Shown here: piece by piece, positions 50,706-61,031 of the stretch
Numbering within the stretch: the first letter of the stretch is position 1
How the letters are laid out: each line of letters starts with the position of its first letter
Assembly: GCA_963742865.1 (NCBI GenBank)
Contig: CAVUNW010000078.1
Span: forward strand, 22,294-86,293
Origin: Bog-532 sp963742865
GTDB taxonomy: Bacteria; Actinomycetota; Actinomycetes; Streptosporangiales; Streptosporangiaceae
Direction: 5' to 3'
Length of the DNA: 64,000 bases
Notes under the pieces: model-generated
The model's database searches: none
What the model saw: the letters and a program-made list of their open reading frames with translations, nothing else
Told to the model about the DNA's origin: nothing
Program-made: the position numbers and the translations under genes

Positions 50706-51943
50706 GTGGCTGAAGGCGGCTGGCCCGGCGTGGTCGCCCTGGTCCTGATCGTCGCCGTGGTGCTGGCCGGGTGGCGGGGGGCCCGCCCGGTCTCGTTCAG
50801 CCGGTGGATCGCGGGCCCGGCCCGGGGCAAGCGCCGGTCCTGGTTCTACCGGCGCCGCTGGGGCGCGGTAATGACCGTAGGCGGCCTGGCCCCGTTCTAC
50901 CAGGGCCGGATACTGCTGCCCGTCCTCGGCAAGGTGGCCTCCACCCGCTACACCGACCGGGTAGCAGTCCGGCTGGTCTCCGGCCAGTCCGCCGCCGACT
51001 TCGCCGACCGGGCGGACAACCTGGCGCACGGGTTCGGGGCGATGCTGTGCCGGGTCCGCACCGCACGCTCCGGTGCGGTGCTGCTGGAGTTCGTCCGCCG
51101 TGACGCCCTGGCCGCCATCGTCCCGGCCCTGCCCATCCCGGCACACCCGGACCTTCGGGCGCTGCCGGTCGGCAAACGGGAGGACGGCCTGCCGTGGCTG
51201 GTGCGGCTGCACGGCACGCACCTGCTGATCGCGGGCGCCACCGGCGCGGGGAAGGCGTCCCTGCTGTGGGGGCTGGTCCGGGCGATGTTCCCACTCCTGC
51301 AATCCGGCCTGGTCCGGGCGCTGGCCGCTGACCCGAAGCTGATGGAACTGGCGTTCGGCCGGGCCATCTTCGACCGGTACGGCACCTACGCCGCCGACCC
51401 CGTAGAGCCATCGCGGACATGCTGGAGGCTGCGGTGGCCGACATGCAGGGCCGGGCGGCCCGGTTCGCCGGGATGCGCCGGGATCACACGCCCACGGTGG
51501 ATGAGCCGTTCGTGGTGGTGCTGGTCGATGAGGTCGCGTTCCTGACCGCCTACCAGCGGGACCGCAAGCTCAAGGAACGGATCATGGCCGCGCTCGCCAC
51601 CCTCACCACCCAAGGCCGGGCGGTCGGCTACGCCGTGGTGGCCGCGCTGCAGGATCCGCGCAAGGACGTGCTGAGCATCCGGAACCTGTTCCCCGACCGG
51701 ATCGCCATGCGGCTGGACGAGCCCGAACAGACCGACATGGTGCTCGGGGACGGCGCCCGGGACCGGGGCGCCACCTGCGAACTGATCTCCACCGACCCCG
51801 CCATCGGCGCGGGGGTGGCGTTCGTCCGGCTGGAAGCCGACCCCGATCCGGTGCGGGTCCGCGCCGGATGGGTCTCCGACGCGGACATCTGGGACCTGGC
51901 CGACCAGGCAGCCACCCGGCCGCTGGAAACGGTGCCCGCATGA
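50706..51943 (+). CDS. FtsK/SpoIIIE-type transfer ATPase, TraB-like (frameshifted)
   Basis: Single-protein conjugation motor that moves double-stranded DNA between hyphae in actinomycetes. N-terminal membrane segment VVALVLIVAVVLAGWRG, the FtsK core with LLIAGATGAGKASLLWGLVR (Walker A with Ala in place of Ser/Thr after GK, a variant known in this family) and after a frame change near 51405 VVVLVDEVAFLTAYQRDRKL (Walker B) and AVVAALQDPRKDVLSIRNLF. The C-terminus LEADPDPVRVRAGWVSDADI ends at 51943, overlapping the next start (ATGA). A GTG at 50671 could be the true start if one more indel lies near 50705. Confidence 0.85.
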
Positions 51944-52098
51944 GCACGGTGACCGCGTGGCGGACCGATGAGCCGTGCCCGGTCTGCGGGACCGGCCTGA
52001 CCGTCCTGGACTACGGCCAGACCATGACCGCGGAGTGCCGTCTGTGCGGCTACGGCGACACCTGGCCCGGCTTCGAGACTGACGGGGGTGACCAGTGA
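51940..52098 (+). CDS. Small zinc-ribbon protein
   Basis: 52 residues, coupled to both neighbours (ATGA at the start, GTGA at the end). Two CxxC knuckles, EPCPVCGTGLTV and AECRLCGYGDTW, form a zinc ribbon. Such tiny proteins are regular in AICE operons between the transfer and replication genes; function unknown. Confidence 0.7.
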   Translation: MSTVTAWRTDEPCPVCGTGLTVLDYGQTMTAECRLCGYGDTWPGFETDGGDQ

Positions 52099-53713
52099 CC
52101 GACGTGACCACGGCCAGGACGACCCGGGCGGAGCGGCTGGCGATGCCGCTGGCCCGGGAAGTCGTCCACGACCTGGCCGTCGAGCACGGCGCCTGCATCC
52201 GGCCGGTGCAGCTGCGCCGCACCAACCTTGACACCGGCATGTGGAACAGGTCCTCGTGCCCTGCGGGCACACTCTGGCATCGGTGTGCCCGTCGTGCGCG
52301 GAGCGGGCCCGGGCGCTGCGAGCCGCGCAATGCCGGGAAGGCTGGCACCTCGAGACCGAGCCAGTCATGGACCCCGACCCCGCCACCGAGAACCAGCGGT
52401 GGTGGATCGGGCAACGCGCCGAAGCCCAGCGGCTACGTGATCAGGCCGACGCGGCCGGGCAAGACACGGGCGACCTGGACGAGCTCCTGGTCGAACTGGA
52501 CGGTGAAATCACCCGTGCCGGGATGCGGGGGAAGGTGCTCCCGGCCCGTCCGGCGCGGCGGCACCGCTCCACCCGCCGCCGCCAGGACGCCCCCGACCTG
52601 CCCCGCCGCAAGGTCACCAACCGGACGGTCGGCAAGACCTACACCGCGCCGGACGGCAAGACGTTCCGGCCGTCGATGTTCCTCACCCTCACCTGCCCCA
52701 GCTATGGGCGGGTGCGGGAGGACGGCACGCCTGCCGACCCGGCCAGCTACGACTACGCCGGGGCGGCGCGGGATGCGCTGGCGTTCGCGGCGCTGTTTGA
52801 CCGGCTGATGCAGAACCTGCGCCGGTTCCTCGGCTATGACGTGCAGTACTTCGCCGCGGTCGAACCGCAACGGCGGCTCGCCCCGCATATCCATATCGCG
52901 ATGCGCGGCACCGTGTCCCGGGCCGAGCTGCGCCGCGTCCTGGCCGCCACCTACCACCAGGTGTGGTGGCCCGACACTACCATGTCCGGTTCGATGGCGA
53001 GCAGCTGCCCGTCTGGGATGAGCAGACGTGTACGTATGTTGATCCGTACACCGGGGAAGTCCTGCCCACCTGGGATGACGCCCTGGACGCCATCGGCCCA
53101 GCGGATGAGCCCCGGCATGTGGCCCGGTTCGGGGAACGGTTCGACGCCCAGGGCGTGCTGCCCGGCTCGAAGGACGCCGCGCGGTGCATCGGGTACCTGA
53201 CCAAGTACCTCACCAAGCAAGTGGCCGACTGCCACCAGGCCGACACCGACGCCGGGCAGGCCCACGCGGCCCGGCTCGCGGAGGCGCTGCGGTATGAGCC
53301 GTGCTCGCCGCGGTGCGCCAACTGGCTCCGCTACGGCATCCAGCCCAAGAACGCCCGGCCCGGCCTCGTGCCCGGCGCCTGCAAGGGCAAGGCCCATGAC
53401 CGGGCACCACCTCGGCTACGCCGGGCGCCGCGTCCTGACCTCCCGCAAATGGTCCGGCAAGACACTGGCCGATCACCGGGCCGACCGGAAGAACTGGCTG
53501 ACCGCCACCCTCGGGATTTCGGCAACCGACCCGGCCCGGTACACCTGGGAACCCGTCGCCCCCGGCGACCCCGACCACATGGAACACGCCCGGCGGCTCC
53601 TGCACGTCGTCGCAGACCGGACCCGATGGCAGGCCGCGCTGACCGAAGCCAGACGCAGAGCAGCAATGCACGAGGACAACGACGTTCCGGCAACAGGGAA
53701 GGCGGCGGCATGA
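52095..53713 (+). pseudogene. repSA: RepSA-like replication initiator (several frameshifts)
   Basis: Pieces in order: VVHDLAVEHGACIRPVQLRR (from GTG 52095); VPCGHTLASVCPSCAERARA, a Cys cluster; FLTLTCPSYGRVREDG; FAAVEPQRRLAPHIHIAMRG, with the H-x-H metal motif of HUH-type initiators; then in another frame HVRFDGEQLPVWDEQTCTYV and CIGYLTKYLTKQVADCHQAD, with the probable nicking Tyr; and finally LGYAGRRVLTSRKWSGKTLA. This is the RepSA family of rolling-circle initiators used by AICEs to replicate after excision. At least three indels (near 52235, 52975, 53395) are needed. The stop overlaps the Xis start. Confidence 0.82.
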
Positions 53714-53970
53714 CGGCACAAAGCAACGTCAACGAGTTGTTGACGATCGAGGAAGTGGCTGACCGGCTTCGTGTATCGGTGCCGACCGTCCGCTGGCTGA
53801 GGCAGGAGGGCCGCTTCGTGCCCGCGATCCGCGTAGGCCGTCGTCTGGTCTGGGATGCCCGTGATGTGGACGCCTGGCTCGACTCCCAGCGGGAATCGCC
53901 CAAGGTGGCCTTATGGGTGTCCAGCGTTACACGCTCTCGTCAGGCGCGGTGCGGTACCGGGCCCGGGTGA
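53710..53970 (+). CDS. xis: Excisionase-like MerR-type DNA-binding protein
   Basis: 86 residues, start coupled to repSA (ATGA). NELLTIEEVADRLRVSVPTV, RWLRQEGRFVPAIRVGRRLV and WDARDVDAWLDSQRE form the winged helix of the HTH_17/excisionase family. It lies directly before int and overlaps it by 58 bases, the usual arrangement of AICEs. It would bend DNA at the attachment site and favour excision. Confidence 0.88.
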   Translation: MTAQSNVNELLTIEEVADRLRVSVPTVRWLRQEGRFVPAIRVGRRLVWDARDVDAWLDSQRESPKVALWVSSVTRSRQARCGTGPG

Positions 53971-54968
53971 AGTCACACGGCCGGGAGGTCACAACCCGTG
54001 TGTTCGAGCGCAGGGCCGATGCGGTCGCCTGGGAGCAAGATCAGCGGCGGCGGCTTCGCCTCGGTGAGTGGATCGACCCGCGCCGGGGCCAGGTCCCGCT
54101 GTCAGCGGTGGCTGCGGACTGGTTGGGGTCGCGCAGCTCGGTCAAGCGACGGACCCGTGAGAGCGACGAGTCGGCCTGGCGGAACTACATCGATCCGCGT
54201 TTCGGCAAATGGCCGGTGGCGTCCATTACCGTTGCGGAGGTGTCGGGCTGGGTCGGGGCTCTGGTGGCTCGTGGCCTGGCCCCGTCCACGGCGACCCGTG
54301 CCCTGGCCACGCTGCGCTCTATCCTCGCGTTTGCGGTGGCTGATGCTCGCGTGCAGCACAACGTGGCGGCGTCGGTTCGTAAGCCGACCAGTGGCCGGGC
54401 TCGCCGGGACGGCCAGGCGCTCACGCTCGACGAGCTGCGGACGCTGACGGCGGCGTGCCAGGGCCGGTACCGCGATGTGGTGCCCATGCTGGCGCTGGCC
54501 GGACTCCGATGGGGTGAGCTGGCCGGGCTCCGGGTCGGTGACCGGGTGTCGGTCCCTGGTCCTGGCCTGCGGCTGCGCCGTGCCGTGCTGGCCAGTGGCG
54601 GTGGCGGCGTGCTGTACGTGGACACCCTGAAGAACAACCGGGGCCGGACGGTGCCGCTGGTCCTGGACCTGGTGCCGATCGTGGATCGCTGGAGTGCAGG
54701 CAAGGCGCCTGACGCATGGCTGTTCAGTGCTCCGGGTGGCGGGCCGCTGCGTGAGTCGAACTGGAAGCGGTCGGTCGGCTGGAGCGCTGCCACCACGGCG
54801 GCCGGGCTCCAGGGGTTCCGCGTTCATGATCTGCGGCATACAGCGGCGTCGGTCTGGCTGGGTGCTGGCGCTGATCCCAAGGTGGTTCAGCGGGTGCTGG
54901 GACACGCCACGGCGTCGATGACGATGGACCTGTACGGCCACCTGGTTGTCCCGTCCCATCCAATATGA
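53913..54968 (+). CDS. int: Tyrosine integrase of the AICE, 3' end cut by a Tn7-like transposon
   Basis: 351 residues as read. An N-terminal SAM-like arm (SGAVRYRARVKSHGREVTTR) and core-binding domain (WLGSRSSVKRRTRESDESAW) precede the catalytic domain: MLALAGLRWGELAGLRVGD (first Arg), DLRHTAASVWLGAG (H-x-x-R) and ATASMTMDLYGHLV with the nucleophilic Tyr. Immediately afterwards, at 54947, the transposon end begins; the last seven residues (VPSHPI and neighbours) are encoded by transposon DNA. All catalytic residues remain but the C-terminal tail is lost. The enzyme would have recombined the element into tRNA-Thr. Confidence 0.9.
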   Translation: MGVQRYTLSSGAVRYRARVKSHGREVTTRVFERRADAVAWEQDQRRRLRLGEWIDPRRGQVPLSAVAADWLGSRSSVKRRTRESDESAWRNYIDPRFGKWPVASITVAEVSGWVGALVARGLAPSTATRALATLRSILAFAVADARVQHNVAASVRKPTSGRARRDGQALTLDELRTLTAACQGRYRDVVPMLALAGLRWGELAGLRVGDRVSVPGPGLRLRRAVLASGGGGVLYVDTLKNNRGRTVPLVLDLVPIVDRWSAGKAPDAWLFSAPGGGPLRESNWKRSVGWSAATTAAGLQGFRVHDLRHTAASVWLGAGADPKVVQRVLGHATASMTMDLYGHLVVPSHPI

Positions 54969-55051
54969 GTCATCGCGGGCCGGATGAGCAGGGGTGATTC
55001 ATGTTGGCGGGACGGTTCATGGGGACTGGATGTCCCGCTGACCTGAGTCAT
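54966..55051. repeat. Left-end repeat array, probable TnsB binding sites
   Basis: TGAGTCAT at 54966-54973, TGATTCAT at 54995-55002, a weaker GGTTCAT near 55014, and TGAGTCAT at 55044-55051, spaced mostly by about 29 bases. The same motif occurs inverted at the right end. The last copy overlaps the tniQ stop codon. Confidence 0.7.
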
Positions 55052-56010
55052 GTCGCGGTTTCCGCGTGATGGGGGCATGGGTGGTCGCCGCTGCCGGTTT
55101 GGATGGTTTCGGGCAGGTTCCAGGGATGCTCGGGCGGGAGCGGTTCGGATTCCAGCCGGCGGGTGCGGAGTCGCCATTCGAGCAGCGGGTCGTCTCGGTC
55201 GCGGCGCCAGCGGGTGCGTGGGTAGATTCCCCAGATGTAGCCGGGTGCGACGGTGCGGCGTACTTCGGTTTCGAACTCCTCAGGCCAGGGCCGGTCTTTG
55301 CCGAGGATGCGCTCGCGCCAGTAGGGGCTGGCCAGGAGCCGGGTGAGCGCGACCGCTTGCGGGTAGGCGGCGGCGTCGGAGGTCTGGGTCTCGTCGTCGT
55401 CGCGGTCGCGCCAGCCTGGGCCGTGGAAGATCTCCATCCGGTGGGCGTAGCCGTTGTCGGGGATGCCGTCAAGGCGCCAGCCGAGGCAGATATGGTGCGC
55501 GTCGCGGAAGGCCCGCATCACGGTGTCCCGGCCGTGCCGGCGGATCAGCCGCCGGTGGCGGCGGTGCGCGGTGAGGATCTCCGGCTGGGCGGTCAGGTCC
55601 GGCTGTGCCGGGTCTTGGCTGATCCAGCGGCGGTGCCGGCCGCAAACCACGTCGTCGTGCAGCGCCCACCGGGTCACCGGGCGGCCCGCGGTGCAGCGCG
55701 GGCAGGCGGCGAACGACCACCCGTCGCGGGCGCGGGGCCGGTTGGCGATGTGCACGCGGGCCAGCTCGGTCGTGGTGCAGATCTGCGGCATCGCGTGCGC
55801 GAGCGCGGCACGAGGCATGCTGGTCACGGCGGCCAGGCGGATGAGCGGCACGGGTGCGTCGTTGCGGTCACTGCCGGCGAGCAGCGCCCGCAACGCGGCC
55901 GGGGCGAGCCGGTTGGCCGCCGCGAGGCGGGCCAGGTAGCTGCTGATCGTCTCGTCGCGGAACGGCGCGACGAATCGTGGCAGGGGCCGCAGCCTAACCG
56001 GCCAGTCCAT
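55048..56010 (-). CDS. tniQ: TniQ family transposition targeting protein
   Basis: 320 residues, ATG 56010, 3 bases after the tnsC stop. LRPLPRFVAPFRDETISSYL and ARLAAANRLAPAALRALLAG are the N-terminal TniQ motif (P-x-x-x-E-x-x-x-S-x-L-x-R-x-A). A zinc finger follows: WSFAACPRCTAGRPVTRWAL, HDDVVCGRHRRW. The remaining part is helical with PYWRERILGKDRPWPEEFET. TniQ/TnsD proteins select target DNA and recruit TnsC. It is complete, in contrast to its partners. Confidence 0.88.
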   Translation of the reverse strand: MDWPVRLRPLPRFVAPFRDETISSYLARLAAANRLAPAALRALLAGSDRNDAPVPLIRLAAVTSMPRAALAHAMPQICTTTELARVHIANRPRARDGWSFAACPRCTAGRPVTRWALHDDVVCGRHRRWISQDPAQPDLTAQPEILTAHRRHRRLIRRHGRDTVMRAFRDAHHICLGWRLDGIPDNGYAHRMEIFHGPGWRDRDDDETQTSDAAAYPQAVALTRLLASPYWRERILGKDRPWPEEFETEVRRTVAPGYIWGIYPRTRWRRDRDDPLLEWRLRTRRLESEPLPPEHPWNLPETIQTGSGDHPCPHHAETAT

Positions 56011-56013
56011 CGC

Positions 56014-56394
56014 TCAGGCGGCGCCGTGCGCGCGGGACTGCGCGGCGTGGTCGACGGGGATCCCGTCCAGCAGTTTGCGGGTGATCTGCTCGGTGCCGTC
56101 CAGGATCGCTACCAGCGCGGCGGCCCGGACCAGGTGGGACAGGCTGCCGATCATCCCGCCGGTGCGCTGGTGCAGGTACTTCCCGAGTCCGGGCAAGGTG
56201 CCGGGCTGGTGGCGGTGCAGCCGCAACGCTCCTTCCAGTGTGGCCAGCAGGGCGGCCCACTCCTGCTGGAGCGGGAACGGGCCGGTGTTGATCAGCACGC
56301 AGCGGCCGGCGATCTGCTTGCCCCGCATCCCGGTGAACAGCCCGGACCGTTCGACGTTGATGCCGGCGTAGACGAACGTCGCCGGGAGGTGCTC
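56014..56394 (-). pseudogene. tnsC: TnsC/TniB ATPase, 3' part (split by insertion)
   Basis: On the minus strand, starting at the transposon junction: EHLPATFVYAGINVERSGLF, TGMRGKQIAGRCVLINTGPF, TGGMIGSLSHLVRAAALVAI, LDGTEQITRKLLDGIPVDHA and stop at 56014. This is the second half of an AAA+ TniB/TnsC protein (sensor-1 region FVYAGIN with Asn, and the lid helices). The first half lies at 60396-61031, 4.0 kb away, with the Tn554-like element between. Confidence 0.85.
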
Positions 56395-56511
56395 GTTATC
56401 TTGAGCCCTCAAGTTCCCGTCCATGACGTGCATGACCTGGGTTGAGGGCTCCCCGGTCGTCGTGGTGGATGTGGTTATCTCCTGCTGTCCATCACGGGAG
56501 CGGGAGGTTCG

Positions 56512-57627
56512 ATGCGGGTGCAGCGGGTGCTCATGCCGGGCTCGGAGGCGGAGTCGTGGACTGTGCTCGGCGACGATCAGGTCCCTGTGGAGCCGGTGGA
56601 GCGGTTCCTGGCCTATCTGGCCTCGGTCGAGAAGTCGCCGAACACGGTCAAGGCCTATGCCCATGATCTGAAGGACTGGTTCACCTACCTGACCGGCCAC
56701 GGGCTCGACTGGCAGGACGTCACGATGGAGGACGTGGCCGGGTTCGTGGCGTGGCTGCGGCTGCCGCCCGAGGGCCGTGACGGGAAGGTCGCGGTATTGC
56801 CACGGTGGCGACATCACTGCTCGGCGGCCAGCGTGAACCGAAAGCTGGCGGCCCTGACCTCGTTTTGCGAGTTCCATGCCCGGCACGGGGTGAGCGCTGG
56901 CCGGGCTGCTGATCACGATGCAGCCCGCGGGCCGCCGTGGGTCGGCGACGTCGTATAAGCCGTTCCTGCATCACATCACCAAGAGCGGGCCTCAGCGGCG
57001 GCGGCGATCAAGCTGAAGGCGTCCCGGCCCCGGCCGAAGGTGCTGACGGCGGCGCGAGGTGCAGGCGATCCTGGACGCCTGCGACCACCTGCGAGATCGC
57101 CTGCTATTTGCTCTTTTGCTGGATTGCGGGGTCAGGATCGGCGAGGCTCTGGGCCTGCGGCACGAGGACATGGGGATCGCCGAGCGGGCCGTCACCGTCA
57201 CGCCGCGGCCCAACGACAACCGGGCCCGCGCCAAGGCGGGCATCTCCCGGACCATCCCGGCCAGCGCCGAGCTGATGCGGCTGTATGCCGATTACCTCAC
57301 CCGCGAGTACGGCTCGCTGGATTCGGACTACGTCTTCGTCAATCTGTGGTCGCGGCCTTACGGCCGCCCGTGGACCTATGCCGCCGTCTACGACCTGGTG
57401 CTCGGCTCCGGGAACGGACCGGGATCGACTTCGGGCCCCACCAGTATCGCCACACCTATGCGACCTGGCTGCTGCGCCGGGGCGCCGGGATGGAGACGGT
57501 GAAGGAGTGCCTGGGGCATGCCTCGATCACCACGACGATCGATACATACGGGCACCTCACCGTCGAGGACGCCCGTCAGACGCTGGAGGCTGCGGGCTGG
57601 TTCACCGGGCGGGAGGTCCGGCTGTGA
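56512..57627 (+). pseudogene. tnpA: Tn554-like TnpA tyrosine recombinase (frameshifted)
   Basis: ATG 56512. VERFLAYLASVEKSPNTVKA and YAHDLKDWFTYLTGHGLDWQ form the core-binding domain; AASVNRKLAALTSFCEFHAR follows. After frame changes (near 56895, 57050, 57415) the catalytic part continues: LLFALLLDCGVRIGEALGLR (Arg), FGPHQYRHTYATWLLRRGAG (H-x-x-R) and ASITTTIDTYGHLTVEDARQ (Tyr). The whole is about 370 residues, the size of Tn554 TnpA. The stop overlaps the tnpB GTG. Confidence 0.78.
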
Positions 57628-59869
57628 CCGCCGCCGGGCAGGTGCCGGGCCGGTCGGGGCTGCTGGAGCAGCTGATGGCGGTCGTCCGGCCGGAATTCCG
57701 CACCGATATCTACATCCCCGCCCCCGACGACCCTGTCTTCGTCGCCGAGGAGTGCGCGGTCGCAGGACTGCGACCGGACGGCGGTATCGACCCGGCGCGG
57801 GCTGTGCAACGCTCACGCCATCCGGTTCCGCAAGCGCGGCCGCCCGCCGATGGAGGAGTTCCTGGCCGATCCCGGCCCGCCGGTCCGGGGCCGCAGGCCG
57901 CTGGCTGGCTTGCATGCGTGGAGGGCTGCCGATACGGGCGCGGCGCCAGGAACGGGCTGTGTTCCAGGCACCGCGACCGGTGGGACCGGGCCGGCAAGCC
58001 GGACCTGGCCACCTGGGACGCGCCTGACCTGGCCCCGGGTGACCCTGCGGCAGCCGAGTGCCGGCTGCCGTTCTGCGATCTATGGGTCGTGAATCCGGCG
58101 AAGATCTTCTGCACGGGCCACGACGACCGGTGGCAGCGGCATGGCCGGCCCGACCCCGGCCGCTTCATCGCCGACTGCGAGCTCACCGGCACGGCCTGCA
58201 TCGACCTGCAGGATCTCTCCCCGCAGCTGAAGCTGGAGATCCAGTACGCCCTGCAGTGCCGGGACGATGCGCGTTCCCGCACCGCCGCTCCGCGCCTGGT
58301 CATGCCCGCTGTCCGGCACGTCCAGGCGTCGGGCGTCACCTCACTGCTGGACCTGACCGAGCAGCAGTGGCGGCAGAGCGCCGGTCCCAGGTCAGCGAGT
58401 CGGCCCTGTTCCTGATCGACGCCCGGGACGCGCTGGAGTCGCTGCGGGACGGGACCGGCTGGGAGATCGAGTACCCCAGGGACGTGTGGCGGCTGCACAA
58501 GCTGCCCGGCATCACCATCCCGGCGGGCCGGCCCTGCCCGCGCGCCCGGCTGCGGTTTGACCGCATCACCCAGCCCTGGCTGCGCGAGCTCGCCAAGCGA
58601 TGGACCAGGCTGCGGCTGGCCTCGGGGCTGAGCATCGGCGCAGCCCGGGGCGGGGTGGACGCGCTGACCTGCTTCAGCACGTTCCTCACCCTGGCCGGCG
58701 TCGACACTCTCGCCGATGTCGGCCGGCCGCTGCTGGAACGCTATCTCGCCCACGTCGCCTCCCAGCCCGGCGGACCCGGCATGAAGAAGACCCGGATCGG
58801 CGGGCTCAACCTGTTCTTCCAGGCCATCCGGCAGAACGGGTGGGACGATACGCTGCCCGGCACCGCGGCCTTCTACCCCGGCGACATCCCGCCGGTCCCC
58901 GAGCAGGTCGACCGCCGTCTCGCCGAGTACGTCATGGCCCAGATCGAGGCACCCGCCAGCCTGGACCGCTGGCCCAGCCCGGCCGGGCGGCTGATCACGC
59001 TCATCCTGACCCGCTGCGGCCTGCGGATCTCCAGCGCCCTGGCCCTCGGCTTCGACTGCCTCCTCCACGACGGCCAGGGCGCCCCCTACCTGCGCTACTT
59101 CAACACCAAGATGAGACGCGAGGCAGCCGTCCCCATCGACGAAGAACTCGAAGCCGCCATCCGTGATCAGCAGCGCCGGGTCCTGGACCAGTGGCCGGAC
59201 GGCACGACCTGCCTGTTCCCCCGGCCGCGCGCCAACGTTTCCGGGAACCTCCCGCTGGCGGACAGCAGCTACCGGCGGATGCTGGGCCGCTGGCTGGCGA
59301 CCTGCGAGATCCGCGACGAGCACGGCCGGCCGGTGCACCTGACGCCCCATCAATGGCGTCATACCTTCGCCTGCCGGCTGATCAACCGGGACGTCCCGCA
59401 AGAAGTCGTCCGGGTCCTGCTGGACCATGATTCACACCGGATGACCTCGCACTACGCCAAGATCACCGACCAGACGGTGCGGCGGCACTGGGAGCAGGCC
59501 ACCAAGGTCAACATCAACGGCGAGCGCGTCACCCTCGACCCGGCGGCCCGCTCGGCCAGGCCCAGTGGGCCAAGACCCGGTACGGCATGGCCACCCAGAC
59601 CCTGCCCAACGGCTACTGCGGCCTGCCCGATCCAGAAGAGCTGCCCGCACGCCAACGCGTGCCTGACCTGCCCGGTCTTCCTGTCCGGGCCGGAGTTCCT
59701 GCCCGAACTGCGCGAGCAGCGTCACCGCACGCTCACCCTCATCGAGGTCTCCGCCGGCAAGGGCCAGACCCGCGTCGCGGAGATGAACCAGCAGGTCCTC
59801 ACCAACCTGGACCAGATGATCGGCGAGATCGACAAAGACGAGGAATCCGAGGCCGCCGATGCGGGCTGA
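57624..59869 (+). pseudogene. tnpB: Tn554-like TnpB tyrosine recombinase (frameshifted)
   Basis: GTG 57624 overlaps the tnpA stop. The N-terminal 250 residues contain zinc-finger-like Cys/His clusters (CSRHRDRWDRAG, CRLPFCDLWVVNPAKIFCTG). From about 58390 a second frame runs to 59869: SLSIGAARGG-type core binding, LITLILTRCGLRISSALALG (Arg), LTPHQWRHTFACRLINRDVP (H-x-x-R), DHDSHRMTSHYAKITDQTVR (Tyr), and a final Cys cluster SCPHANACLTCPVFLSGPEF with a helical tail. Total about 745 residues. A compensated shift pair lies at 59545-59625. The stop overlaps the tnpC start. Confidence 0.78.
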
Positions 59870-60371
59870 CAACTCCCGCCACGTCATCGCGGCCGCCCAG
59901 CGCCGGGCCGAGCAGACCCGCCAGCGCGCCGTCACCGCGCTGCGGCGCATGGACGCCACCGGCCAGCGCATCACCTTCAACGCCGTCAGCCGCGAGGCTG
60001 GCGTCTCCCGGTCCTGGCTTTACGCCCAGCAGGACCTGCGCGCCGAGATCGAGCGGCTCCGCCAGCGGCATCCGGCCACTCCGTCAGCGCAGGTTCCTCC
60101 ACAGCGGCAGCGCGCATCGGATACCTCGCTGCTGCGCCGGCTCGAGGCGGCCACCGCCCGCATCCGCCAACTGGAGGCAGACAACCAGCAACTCCGCGAC
60201 GCCCTCGCCCGGGCGCTCGGCGAACGCCGGGCCATCGAAGTCCTCGGCCAGAGAACGGCCGCGACACGCCGAACCGAAACTCGCCGAAAATCATCGGGCC
60301 CTGCTGAGCGGATCTCACGCCGGCCCGTCAAGGACACGTCCACATCGCATCGCCGCAGGTCAAAGCCATGA
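59859..60371 (+). CDS. tnpC: Tn554-like TnpC accessory protein (DUF6262)
   Basis: 170 residues, ATG 59859, overlapping the tnpB end by 11 bases. RAEQTRQRAVTALRRMDATG, QRITFNAVSREAGVSRSWLY and AQQDLRAEIERLRQRH form a helix-turn-helix; RRLEAATARIRQLEADNQQL, RDALARALGERRA is a leucine-zipper-like coiled coil. This is the small third protein of Tn554-type transposons, which influences insertion orientation and frequency. The reading is intact, and the last 40 residues are low-complexity basic. Confidence 0.82.
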   Translation: MRADNSRHVIAAAQRRAEQTRQRAVTALRRMDATGQRITFNAVSREAGVSRSWLYAQQDLRAEIERLRQRHPATPSAQVPPQRQRASDTSLLRRLEAATARIRQLEADNQQLRDALARALGERRAIEVLGQRTAATRRTETRRKSSGPAERISRRPVKDTSTSHRRRSKP

Positions 60372-60395
60372 TCGAAAACCGAGCTCAAGATAACG

Positions 60396-61031
60396 GCCGG
60401 TGAAGTACTTCAGGTGGTCGGACATGTCTTCCCCGGCGCTGGTGGCCAGGTTCAGGTTGTGGATCTCGTCGACCAGCACCAGGTCGACGCGGGCGTCGAT
60501 GAGCACCTGGCAGACCGCATCGGCGATGTCGGTGGTGTTCTGCCCGCGCCGCACCGGCGGCAGGCCCAGGAACCGGGCGAACTCCATCGCCAGCTTCCGC
60601 GGCGATCCTTTCGGCGGCGTGGTCACGTAGACCACCGGGATCCGGTCGGTGCCCGGGTAGCGTTCCCGCACCATGAGCTCGTGGGTGCGGCCCAGCTGTT
60701 TCAGGGCGGTGCTCTTGCCGGTGGTCTGCGGACCGGACACGATCAGCCCGCGCCGGGCGGAGATCTCCCGCCGGTTCAGCATGGTGAGCAGCCGGCCTTG
60801 CCGGGCCACCTCCCGCACCGTCGAGGTGGCGACGACCACCAGCTCGGAGTGGTAGTTGATCCGCGCTTCGTCATAACGGCTGCGCTGCTCGCCGGACAGC
60901 GCCTGCCACTGCTCGCCGGCCAGCAGATCGAAGCTCGCCGGTGCCGAGTCGACGAAGCACCGCCATCCGGCCAAGGTCATCGTCGGCTCTCGGCTGGCGT
61001 CGGGCACCTCGGCCTCGGCGCTCACCACCAC
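60396..61031 (-). pseudogene. tnsC: TnsC/TniB ATPase, 5' part (split by insertion)
   Basis: Start GTG 61031, overlapping the tnsB stop by 10 bases. AAA+ motifs: RRGLIVSGPQTTGKSTALKQ (Walker A), PVVYVTTPPKGSPRKLAMEF, and VDLVLVDEIHNLNLATSAGE (Walker B). After MSDHLKYFTG the sequence enters the Tn554-like end and terminates. TnsC links target choice (TniQ) to the transposase (TnsA/TnsB), so its interruption should disable the Tn7-like element in cis. Confidence 0.88.

Larger units (their letters stand above)
56395..60395. mobile_element. Tn554-like transposon inserted in tnsC (4.0 kb)
   Basis: Ends: GTTATCTTGAGC at 56395-56406 and its exact complement GCTCAAGATAAC at 60384-60395. The element carries tnpA, tnpB and tnpC in one direction (plus), as in Tn554, which uses two tyrosine recombinases plus a small accessory protein instead of a DDE transposase. 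It interrupts tnsC between DHLKYFTG and EHLPATFVYAG. No passenger genes are present. Confidence 0.8.

Noticed and set aside
55066..56445. Long plus-strand open frame (459 codons) opposite tniQ and the tnsC 3' part
   Set aside because: It is the antisense of well-conserved TniQ and TnsC motifs; long antisense frames are expected at this GC content.
57710..59428. Minus-strand open frame of 572 codons opposite tnpB
   Set aside because: The plus strand carries the tyrosine-recombinase motifs; the minus reading is low-complexity Gly/Ala/Arg.
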